From Flavobacteriaceae bacterium (GTDB lineage: Bacteria > Bacteroidota > Bacteroidia > Flavobacteriales > Flavobacteriaceae): a stretch of 10,525 nucleotides of DNA. Positions 1 to 7,299 of this stretch are shown here, piece after piece; positions within the stretch are counted from its first letter, which is position 1, and the number at the start of each line of letters is the position of its first letter. Below the pieces are notes generated by a model. It saw nothing but the letters and a program-made list of their open reading frames with translations, did not search any database and was not told the DNA's origin. The translations under genes were made by a program, and so were the position numbers. Where the stretch lies: the NCBI GenBank assembly GCA_026992695.1, contig JALWYP010000501.1:1-10525 (forward strand). Direction: 5' to 3'.

Positions 1-3
1 GGG

Positions 4-267
<264 letters not shown>

Positions 268-281
<14 letters not shown>

Positions 282-1344
282 TTCTAAGTAAATAGATAGC
301 TAAGATACCAAAAACAAGATTAGGAAACCAAGTGGCAAGAATAGGAGAAAAATTACTTTGAGAAGCAATTGTTCCAAAAATTTTATCGAAAAAAACGAAT
401 ACCATTCCAATTCCAATTCCAATTGCAAGATTTACACCCATTCCGCCTCTTCTTTTTTTAGAAGAAACCGCAACGGCAATAATAGTTAAAATAAAGATAG
501 ACACCGGAATACTCCAACGCTTGTTTCGCACGACTTCATATCTGTTAATAAAAGATGAACCTCTTGCTTTTTCTTTTTCAATAAACTTATTTAGTTCAAC
601 ATAGTTAAGTGTTTCCGCAATATATTCAACCGGAGTTAAGTCGTCTAAATCAAAAGTAAAAGTAGTGTCTAATTTAGGTTTTTTTTCTAGAATATCATTG
701 TCTTTACCAATGGTTCTTTTTGTGTAATTATATAGTGAATAGGTTGAATCTTCAGTGTTAAAAACAATACGATTGGCACTAATTTTATATTTCATAATGC
801 TATCTTCAATATGTTCTAAAGTAAAATCATTACCCGATTTCTTTTTTACATTAAAATAACTCACATAGATAAAATCGGTATCATTAATTTGCCGATAAAC
901 ATTTTTTTGAGTTCGATCTTTTTTAGAAGTTAAAAACTTGTAAATAAACTCGTTATATCCTTTACTGGCTTGAGGAGCAAAATACATTCCGAGAAATAAA
1001 GAAATTATACAAACTATAATGGCTCCAATAATATAAGGTCTTAAAAACCGATAATACGAAACGCCACTACTTAAAAAAGCAATAATCTCTGTTTTATTAG
1101 CCAGCTTTGAAGTAAACCAAATAACCGATAAAAACAAAAATAAAGGAAACAAGAGGTTAGCAAAATAAATAGTGAAATCCCAGTAATAAAGCGCTACATC
1201 TTGAAAAGGGACTTCTTTTTCTAATATTTTATCTATTTTTTCGGCTAGGTTTATAGTTATTCCTATAGGAATAAACATAAGCAGCAACATAAAAAATGTT
1301 CCGAGATATTTTTTTAATATGTATTTGTCTAAAATACTTAGCAT
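268..1344 (-). CDS. LptF/LptG-family (YjgP/YjgQ) LPS-export permease
   Basis: This is an inner-membrane permease of the LptB2FG complex, which extracts lipopolysaccharide from the inner membrane and passes it toward LptC/LptA. The 358-aa length fits the family. Three predicted N-terminal helices (about 14-33, 59-79, 103-122) are followed by a periplasmic domain of about 150 residues (125-270) and three C-terminal helices (about 279-295, 303-320, 336-354). The N-terminal LDKYILKKYL segment and the late FFDKIFG...WFPNLVF region are family signatures. The sequence alone does not tell me whether it is LptF or LptG. It starts 26 nt after the tgt stop and so is probably co-transcribed with tgt. Its own stop overlaps the start of the truncated transporter. 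No Shine-Dalgarno is seen, as is normal for this phylum. Confidence 0.92.
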
Positions 1345-1370
1345 TAACGGTTACTGCTTTTTAAAATAGT

Positions 1371-2501
1371 TTACAATCGTTTGTTCATTTGTTTTACCAT
1401 TTGGTTTTTCCAAGAAGTAAAATCGCCTGCTAAGATATGGTTTCTTGCTTCACGAACCAACCAAAGATAAAACCCGAGGTTATGTATGGTGGCTATCTGT
1501 CTTCCCAACATTTCGTTAACAGTAAACAAATGTCTTAGATAAGCCTTGCTGTACTGGGTATCTACCCAAGTTATATTCATTTCGTCAATGACAGAAAAAT
1601 CATCTTCCCATTTTTTATTTTTTATATTAATGGTTCCGTGAGCAGTAAAGAGCATTCCGTTTCTTCCGTTTCTGGTGGGCATTACACAGTCAAACATATC
1701 TATTCCTAATGCAATATTTTCAATAATATTTATTGGGGTTCCCACACCCATTAAATAGCGCGGTTTATCTTCCGGAAGAATTTCAGTTACAATAGCCGTC
1801 ATTTCATACATTTCTTCGGCGGGTTCACCAACAGATAATCCGCCAATGGCATTTCCGTCTGCTCCAACAGATGCTATATACTCGGCAGATTGTTTTCGTA
1901 AATCTTTATATGTACTTCCTTGTACAATAGGGAAAAAGATTTGTTTATAGTTGTATTTTTCAGGTACTTTTTTTAGATGATTTACACACCTATCAAGCCA
2001 GCGATGGGTCATGTGCATCGATCTTTTTGCATAGTTATAATCACAAGGATAGGGCGTGCACTCGTCAAAAGCCATAATGATATCGGCTCCAATAGTACGC
2101 TGTATTTCCATGACATTTTCGGGTGTAAATACATGGTAGCTTCCGTCTATATGCGACTTAAATTTAACTCCTTCTTCCTTAATTTTTCTATTTGCCGATA
2201 ACGAATATACTTGATACCCGCCACTGTCGGTTAAAATAGCTCTGTCCCAGTTCATAAACTTGTGTAAACCACCGGCTTTTTCTAATATAGCTGTTCCCGG
2301 TCTTAAATACAAATGGTATGTGTTTCCTAAAATAATATCGGGATTAATATCTTGTTTTAATTCTCTTTGATGCACACCTTTTACAGTTCCTACTGTACCT
2401 ACGGGCATAAAAATAGGAGTTTCAATGGTGCCGTGATCGGTAGTGAATTGCCCGGCTCTTGCTTGCGAGTGTTTATCGATTTGAGATACAGTAAATTTCA
2501 T
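1371..2501 (-). CDS. tgt: tRNA-guanine(34) transglycosylase (queuine tRNA-ribosyltransferase)
   Basis: This cytoplasmic enzyme swaps guanine-34 for preQ1 in tRNAs with GUN anticodons (Tyr, His, Asn, Asp), a step of queuosine synthesis. The 376-aa length is normal. The TDSGGYQ motif carries D92, which matches the general-base Asp. MFDCVMPTRNGRNG carries D271, which matches the nucleophile. MAFDECTPYP (143-152), VQGS (193-196) and GGLSVGE (220-226) form the substrate pocket. The usual zinc motif CxCxxC is absent: residues 300-320 contain no cysteine, although the His of the site seems kept (H340, in ATIHN). As I recall, flavobacterial Tgt proteins share this loss, so it is not evidence of decay. 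It is the first gene of the minus-strand operon, with a TATCTTTG -7 element 26 bp upstream. Confidence 0.97.
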   Translation of the reverse strand: MKFTVSQIDKHSQARAGQFTTDHGTIETPIFMPVGTVGTVKGVHQRELKQDINPDIILGNTYHLYLRPGTAILEKAGGLHKFMNWDRAILTDSGGYQVYSLSANRKIKEEGVKFKSHIDGSYHVFTPENVMEIQRTIGADIIMAFDECTPYPCDYNYAKRSMHMTHRWLDRCVNHLKKVPEKYNYKQIFFPIVQGSTYKDLRKQSAEYIASVGADGNAIGGLSVGEPAEEMYEMTAIVTEILPEDKPRYLMGVGTPINIIENIALGIDMFDCVMPTRNGRNGMLFTAHGTINIKNKKWEDDFSVIDEMNITWVDTQYSKAYLRHLFTVNEMLGRQIATIHNLGFYLWLVREARNHILAGDFTSWKNQMVKQMNKRL

Positions 2502-2526
2502 TTAATTAAATTGAAAAACAGAAAGG

Positions 2527-2534
2527 CAAAGATA
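2527..2534 (-). promoter_or_regulatory. Predicted -7 promoter element for the tgt operon
   Basis: The minus strand reads TATCTTTG, an exact match to the Bacteroidota primary-sigma -7 consensus TAnnTTTG. It lies 26 bp before the tgt ATG and implies a short leader of about 20 nt. I find no exact TTTG -33 element at the expected spacing, so the match rests on the -7 box and its position. Confidence 0.55.
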
Positions 2535-2670
2535 CTATCATTCATGAAACTGGAAATGAAATCTGAAAGTAAAAAGCAGTAATTCTTATTTGGTTTTAAA
2601 AATAAAGAATTGAAGAAACTTTTTCTGTTAACAAAACACTAAAATCGTTAATAAGTGAGTTGTAAACTTT

Positions 2671-2701
2671 TTTGTTAAGGCTAGGGGATATGTTATTTTT
2701 G
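2671..2701 (+). promoter_or_regulatory. Predicted -33/-7 promoter for the transketolase genes
   Basis: TTTG at 2671-2674 and TATTTTTG at 2694-2701 are separated by 19 bp. This fits the Bacteroidota vegetative promoter pattern (TTTG, about 19 bp, TAnnTTTG). Transcription would start around 2707-2710, leaving a leader of only about 12-15 nt before the ATG at 2722. A perfect inverted repeat overlaps the -7 box. Confidence 0.65.
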
Positions 2702-2719
2702 ACACCATAAAAAATAACA
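2691..2719. repeat. Perfect 10-bp inverted repeat over the transketolase -7 box and start site
   Basis: TGTTATTTTT (2691-2700) and AAAAATAACA (2710-2719) are perfect reverse complements around a 9-bp spacer. The left arm contains most of the predicted -7 element, and the right arm ends 2 bp before the start codon. Arm centres are 19 bp apart, slightly under two helical turns, so a dimeric regulator could bind here. Alternatively, the A-rich right arm may simply be the usual unstructured translation-initiation region and the pairing a chance result of AT-rich sequence. Confidence 0.5.
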
Positions 2720-2721
2720 AT

Positions 2722-3567
2722 ATGCCGGATTTAGATTATTTACAAAAGTTAGTTGTTCAAACCCGAAGAGATATTTTACGTCAAGTACATAAAGTAAATT
2801 CAGGACATCCCGGAGGGTCTTTAGGTTGTACAGAATTTCTTATTGTTTTGTATCATGTGATTATGGAGAGAAAAAACACCTTTGATATGGATGGTATTGG
2901 GGAAGATTTATTTTTCTTATCAAACGGACACATTTCCCCTGTTTTTTATAGTGTATTGGCAAGATCTGGCTATTTTCCGGTAGAAGAACTAAATACATTT
3001 AGATTATTAAACACCAGATTGCAAGGTCATCCTACAACCCACGAAGGATTGCCGGGCGTACGAATTGCCTCTGGATCTTTAGGACAAGGTATCTCGGTAT
3101 CTATTGGTGCTGCGCAAACAAAAAAACTTAATAATGATAGCCATTTGGTGTATACCTTATGTGGCGATGGTGAATTACAAGAGGGTCAAAACTGGGAAGC
3201 CATTATGTATGCTTCCGGAAATAATGTAGATAATTTGATTGTTACGGTAGATTACAACAAACAACAAATAGACGGCTCTTTAAACGATGTATTGCCAATG
3301 GGAGATTTGCGCAAAAAATTTGAAGCTTTTGATTGGAAAGTCCTAGAAATTAAAGAAGGAAATAACCTGGAAGCAATTAGTACCGGTATGAAAAAAGCCA
3401 AAGACGAAACCGGTAAAGGCAAACCCGTTTGTGTCTTGTTACACACGGTAATGGGAAATGGTGTCGATTTTATGATGCACACCAATGCCTGGCACGGAAA
3501 AGCACCCAATGATGAACAATTAGAATTAGCTTTAGCTCAAAATCCGGAAACTCTCGGGGATTATTAA
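2722..3567 (+). CDS. tkt: Transketolase, N-terminal (thiamine-diphosphate-binding) subunit
   Basis: This is the N-terminal half of a split transketolase. The enzyme moves two-carbon ketol units between sugar phosphates in the non-oxidative pentose phosphate pathway, using thiamine diphosphate and a divalent metal. The 281 residues cover one Pfam transketolase_N domain. The SGHPGG motif (27-32, with H29), SNGH (67-70), SLGQG (119-123) and the cofactor motif from GDGE (148-151) to N179 are all present. The late WHGKAP (257-262) carries a further active-site His. The protein ends where a fused transketolase would enter its pyrimidine-binding domain, and that domain is encoded by the next gene 47 bp downstream. 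Both halves end cleanly, so this is a genuine two-gene arrangement, common in Bacteroidota, and not a frameshift. Confidence 0.96.
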   Translation: MPDLDYLQKLVVQTRRDILRQVHKVNSGHPGGSLGCTEFLIVLYHVIMERKNTFDMDGIGEDLFFLSNGHISPVFYSVLARSGYFPVEELNTFRLLNTRLQGHPTTHEGLPGVRIASGSLGQGISVSIGAAQTKKLNNDSHLVYTLCGDGELQEGQNWEAIMYASGNNVDNLIVTVDYNKQQIDGSLNDVLPMGDLRKKFEAFDWKVLEIKEGNNLEAISTGMKKAKDETGKGKPVCVLLHTVMGNGVDFMMHTNAWHGKAPNDEQLELALAQNPETLGDY

Positions 3568-3614
3568 ACGGTTGTTGGCTAAAACGAATACTACAAAACC
3601 AAATTTTTTAAAAA

Positions 3615-4568
3615 ATGAAAAAATATATAGATTCAGGTAAAAAAGATACTCGTTCAGGATTTGGAGACGGGCTGGAAGAATTAGGTAAAGCAAACGAAAA
3701 TATTGTTGCGCTTTGTGCAGATTTAACAGGCTCTTTAAAAATGGGTGCTTTTAAGAAAAATCATCCCAATCGGTTTTTTCAAGTTGGTATAGCCGAAGCC
3801 AATATGATGTGTATGGCTGCCGGAATGACTATAGGCGGGAAAATACCTTTTACAGGTACGTTTGCAAATTTTTCTACCGGAAGAGTGTACGACCAAATTA
3901 GACAAAGTATAGCGTATAGTGATAAAAATGTTAAAATTTGTGCTTCACATGCCGGAATAACCTTGGGAGAAGACGGAGCTACGCATCAAATTTTAGAAGA
4001 TATAGGGCTTATGAAAATGCTTCCCGGTATGACGGTTATCAACACCTGCGATTATAACCAAACCAAAGCAGCTACACTTGCCATTGCCGAACATAAAGGT
4101 CCTGTGTATTTACGTTTTGGAAGACCAAAAGTGGCAAATTTTACTCCGGAAGACCAAGATTTTGAAATTGGTAAAGCCATTCATCTTATCGAGGGCAATG
4201 ATGTAACCATTGTCGCTACCGGGCATCTGGTTTGGGAGGCTATTAAAGCAACCGAGACATTAAATAACAAAGGAATTTCTGCAGATGTAATTAACATACA
4301 TACCATAAAACCTTTAGATAAAAAAGCTATACTGGATAGTGTTTCTAAAACCCGATGCATCGTTACCGCCGAAGAACATAATTATTTGGGAGGATTGGGT
4401 GAAAGTGTTGCTCGTACTTTAGCCGAAAATTTACCAACACCTCAAGAATTTGTTGCTACGCAAGATACTTTTGGCGAATCGGGAACCCCCGAACAACTTA
4501 TGGAAAAATATGGTCTCAACGCCAAAGCAATCGTAAGTGCGTGTGAAAGAGTTTTAAGTAGAAAATAA
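3615..4568 (+). CDS. tkt: Transketolase, C-terminal (pyrimidine-binding) subunit
   Basis: This 317-aa protein supplies the pyrimidine-binding and C-terminal domains that complete the transketolase active site with the preceding subunit. GIAEANM (58-64) carries E61, the conserved Glu that activates the thiamine ring. DGATHQ (120-125) carries a sugar-binding His. A C-terminal transketolase domain follows from about residue 190, with TAEEHNYLGGLG (251-262) and GESGTPEQLMEKYGL (287-301). The same domain order occurs in the E1-beta subunits of 2-oxoacid dehydrogenases and in DXS. The length, the 47-bp spacing to the N-terminal subunit and the lack of a lipoyl-linked neighbour favour transketolase. 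The ATG follows an A/T-only stretch (TTTTTTAAAAA) rather than a Shine-Dalgarno. No separate promoter is evident. Confidence 0.95.
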   Translation: MKKYIDSGKKDTRSGFGDGLEELGKANENIVALCADLTGSLKMGAFKKNHPNRFFQVGIAEANMMCMAAGMTIGGKIPFTGTFANFSTGRVYDQIRQSIAYSDKNVKICASHAGITLGEDGATHQILEDIGLMKMLPGMTVINTCDYNQTKAATLAIAEHKGPVYLRFGRPKVANFTPEDQDFEIGKAIHLIEGNDVTIVATGHLVWEAIKATETLNNKGISADVINIHTIKPLDKKAILDSVSKTRCIVTAEEHNYLGGLGESVARTLAENLPTPQEFVATQDTFGESGTPEQLMEKYGLNAKAIVSACERVLSRK

Positions 4569-4590
4569 TATGGGTTAAGAGATTTTTCTA
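4559..4590. terminator. Possible weak bidirectional stem between convergent genes
   Basis: TAGAAAA (4559-4565) and TTTTCTA (4584-4590) can pair across an 18-nt loop that includes both stop codons. The stem is only 7 bp and AT-rich, so an intrinsic terminator is doubtful. It is the only candidate in the 6-bp gap between the two convergent genes. Confidence 0.25.
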
Positions 4591-6968
4591 TACTTTTTTC
4601 TTCGCCACATTACAAATCCCAGTCCAAATAAACCTAATATTACCAAAGGAAAAACAATGGTAACCATTTGCCAAAACATACGATTATTGGCTGTTTTTTG
4701 AGAGTCAAGAAATGGTACAGTAACTGTTTTGGTTCTCAATTGTATTAAGCCACTATCGTCTAGCAAATAGTTTACTACATTGAGTAAAAATTCTTTGTTT
4801 CCGTATTGCGTATTAGTCCATTTATCAAAACCTAACGATAGAGGACGCCCGTTTTTTAATTGATTTTTTATAACATCCCCATCGCTTATTACCACCATTT
4901 TTGTCGCTGTACTTTGTGATAAATCTTCCGAAATTTTAAATGGTTTAATTCGGTTGTTATAAACCGAAGTAAATTTTCCTTCCAATAAAACGGCAAGAGG
5001 AAATTCACCAGAATTATAACCAAACTGAACAGGATTATTATTAATTACTTCTAAGTTTTTATTAATTTCTTGATTGATATCAATTTTGGTGGGAACTCCA
5101 ATTTTTTTACTTAATGGAGAACTGCTAAGCAAAATAGTTTTTTTAACTTCATTAGGTAATGTGTCCATTACAGAAGCATAGTCAAACTTTACGGCTTCAA
5201 TATTTGTAACCACCGGATGCTTGCTTAGACTTGCGCTTAACGGACTGTAAAACCAAGGGTATTTATTGTAAGTAGTATTGTTTTCTTGCCCGGTTGCCAA
5301 AACAATAGGAGCGCAATACACATCTTTTACTAAATCTGGATTTAATCGCACGCCGTATTTAAAGAAAAAATCGATAAGATTAAGGTCTTTGTTATAAGCA
5401 AACAAATTACTCGATATTGTGTCTTGTTGCAGTCCGACAGCATCAACTAACCAAAGCGATTTTCCACCTTTCATGGTATATTGGTCTAACACATATTTTT
5501 GTTGTTCTGAAAATTTCTCGGTAGGATTTGCAATAACAATTAAATCATATTTCTTTAAATTTTGCAACGTTTTTTGAGGCGAAACAGTTACCGAATCTAA
5601 TGTAAAAGGTGCTATGTAATAATATTCTTTTAATGTTCTGAAAAAATCGGCGATGTGCTTATCGTCATATTCACCGTTGCCTTTAATAACAGCTACTTTT
5701 CGTTTTTTCGGAAAAACCAACTTAGAAAAACCATCGGCAAAGACATATTCTAAGTTTTGAACCGAATGATTAATGCGTTCTTCCTCTGTAGCTCCCAGCG
5801 TATTTTTGAGCAACCTAATTTTTACCGCATCGTCATTGTAATACGCCAATGCCCAAGGATACACGACTTGTGTGCTTAATTTTCCGTTTTCTTTAACCGA
5901 AATTTGTGCAGGTTGCATTCCGTATTGAAGAAAAAGCTTTTGCATGTCTTCAGAATTAGCTTCATCTTCTAATGGATTGATAAAATTAACTTTAACATTT
6001 GGATTATAGGTTCTAAATTCTTCAAGTAAATAATCTGTTTCGGCTTGTAATTTCTTAAATTCTGAAGGTAAATCTCCTTCTAAAAATACATCAATAACCA
6101 AAGGCGAATCTACGGTGCTAATTATGTTTTTAGCAGCTTCAGAAAGTGAATATCTGTGGTCTTGTGTAAGGTCAAAACGTTTGTGAAACGTGTTTCCTAA
6201 AATGATAAAAGTAAGAATTGCAAAAAGACTTATATACAGTTTTTTTTTGTCTTTTTTCCGAAGCTTATTTGCTGTAAGAAAAAGAAAGAAAACGGTTACT
6301 CCTATAAAATAGCTTACATCTTTAGTATCTAGCACACCTCGTGCTAAAGAGCTGAAGTGCGATTGCATTCCTATATTTTTAATTAAATTGGTTGACGAGT
6401 TAATAACCGAAGAAACTCCTTCAAATCCATAATAAAAAAAGAAACTTAGAAAAACCGAAAGTAAAAAAACCACGATTTGGTTTTTAGATAGTGTAGAGCA
6501 AAAAACACCAATTGCCGTGTAAGAAAGGGCTAATAATAAAAGTCCGATGTAGGAACCTAGCGTACTTCCTAAGTCCCAATTACCAGGCGGATTTCCCAGC
6601 TTGTCGATAGCAAGAATATATAACAAAGTAGGTACTAAAGCTAAGAGAATAAGAATTACAGCTCCAATGTACTTTCCTAATACTAGTTGTAAGGTAGATA
6701 TGGGTTTGGTGAGTAATAATTCCAGCGTGCCAATACGTGCTTCATCGCTAAACAAGCGCATGGTTATGGCGGGTATTAAGAATAAAAACATCCAAGGAGC
6801 TAGGTTAAAAAACGCACTTAAATCGGCAAAACCATTATCAAAAATATTGTATTGTCCTTTAAAAACCCATAATAACAAACCATTAATAAGCAAAAAAACA
6901 CCTATAACCAAATAGCCTATTGCAGAAGAAAAAAAGGCTTGTATTTCACGTTTAATTATGGCAATCAT
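4575..6968 (-). CDS. gldF/gldG: GldF-GldG fusion: gliding-associated ABC transporter permease plus auxiliary subunit
   Basis: One 797-codon frame joins two proteins that are normally separate. Residues 1-240 are a GldF-type ABC-2 permease with about six helices (roughly 14-35, 54-75, 100-122, 139-160, 165-183, 219-236). Its FSDEARIGTLELLLTKP stretch (73-89) is typical of this permease group. Residues 244-797 are GldG: an N-terminal anchor (245-259), the motif RFDLTQDHRYSLS (264-276), a long periplasmic domain (PF09822 type) and a C-terminal helix (about 767-787). F. johnsoniae GldF and GldG are about 241 and 561 aa as I recall, so the fusion lost almost nothing. GldA, the ATPase partner, is not in the window. 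The transported substrate is not established. The junction codes for KKDKKK on a run of nine As. It is the last gene of the operon, 23 nt after the monooxygenase-fold gene. Confidence 0.9.
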   Translation of the reverse strand: MIAIIKREIQAFFSSAIGYLVIGVFLLINGLLLWVFKGQYNIFDNGFADLSAFFNLAPWMFLFLIPAITMRLFSDEARIGTLELLLTKPISTLQLVLGKYIGAVILILLALVPTLLYILAIDKLGNPPGNWDLGSTLGSYIGLLLLALSYTAIGVFCSTLSKNQIVVFLLSVFLSFFFYYGFEGVSSVINSSTNLIKNIGMQSHFSSLARGVLDTKDVSYFIGVTVFFLFLTANKLRKKDKKKLYISLFAILTFIILGNTFHKRFDLTQDHRYSLSEAAKNIISTVDSPLVIDVFLEGDLPSEFKKLQAETDYLLEEFRTYNPNVKVNFINPLEDEANSEDMQKLFLQYGMQPAQISVKENGKLSTQVVYPWALAYYNDDAVKIRLLKNTLGATEEERINHSVQNLEYVFADGFSKLVFPKKRKVAVIKGNGEYDDKHIADFFRTLKEYYYIAPFTLDSVTVSPQKTLQNLKKYDLIVIANPTEKFSEQQKYVLDQYTMKGGKSLWLVDAVGLQQDTISSNLFAYNKDLNLIDFFFKYGVRLNPDLVKDVYCAPIVLATGQENNTTYNKYPWFYSPLSASLSKHPVVTNIEAVKFDYASVMDTLPNEVKKTILLSSSPLSKKIGVPTKIDINQEINKNLEVINNNPVQFGYNSGEFPLAVLLEGKFTSVYNNRIKPFKISEDLSQSTATKMVVISDGDVIKNQLKNGRPLSLGFDKWTNTQYGNKEFLLNVVNYLLDDSGLIQLRTKTVTVPFLDSQKTANNRMFWQMVTIVFPLVILGLFGLGFVMWRRKKYRKIS

Positions 6969-6991
6969 ATTTTTAGAGTTTTTTCGATAAA

Positions 6992-7291
6992 CTAATTTTC
7001 AATACTATCTATTTTGGTTACACTCCAAGCTTGTGCTTTACAACGAAATAATTTCTTGGTTGTTATCCACACCGTTTTAAATAATTCACTATTTCTATAA
7101 TTTTCGAGTGCTTGAAGATTTTCCCACTTACTATAAGTAAAAAAAATTGCCGGATTGTTTGCGTCCTGAAGAAGGTCGAGGTGTTTACAACCTTCAAAAT
7201 TTCTAATTTTATGCTTTACCCTATCAAAGTTTTGAAGAAACGTTGATGTTTTTTCGGGTTGAAATTCCATTTTTACTATTCGTGTTAGCAT
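6992..7291 (-). CDS. Antibiotic biosynthesis monooxygenase (ABM)-fold small protein
   Basis: This 99-aa protein has the ferredoxin-like ABM fold pattern: a first strand (MLTRIVKMEF), a helix (PEKTSTFLQNFDRVKHKI), the GCKHLDLL strand, the FFTYSKWENLQALENYR region around residues 50-66, and a final helix before AWSV. Family members include cofactor-free quinol monooxygenases and heme-degrading enzymes, but many have no known reaction. I do not assign one here, and no heme or metal motif is obvious. It starts 8 nt after the DUF62 gene stop and ends 23 nt before the GldF-GldG start, so it is very probably co-transcribed with both. As I recall, homologues with the same EGC...FFTYS.W pattern sit next to gldF/gldG in other flavobacteria. 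Confidence 0.82.
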   Translation of the reverse strand: MLTRIVKMEFQPEKTSTFLQNFDRVKHKIRNFEGCKHLDLLQDANNPAIFFTYSKWENLQALENYRNSELFKTVWITTKKLFRCKAQAWSVTKIDSIEN

Positions 7292-7299
7292 ATTCCGGT

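Noticed and set aside
1977..2582. Two plus-strand open frames of 71-74 codons opposite and upstream of tgt
   Set aside because: They are mostly antisense to a strongly conserved gene, resemble no family, and have no plausible start context.
3252..3509. 85-codon minus-strand frame inside the transketolase N-terminal subunit gene
   Set aside because: It is fully antisense to a conserved thiamine-binding domain and has no recognisable features.
2722..4568. Split transketolase as a gene broken by a frameshift
   Set aside because: Each part has a full domain set, its own start, and a 47-bp gap. Two-gene transketolases are normal in this phylum.
6601..6915. 104-codon plus-strand frame opposite the GldF part
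   Set aside because: It is antisense to membrane helices of the permease, with low-complexity basic composition and no family resemblance.
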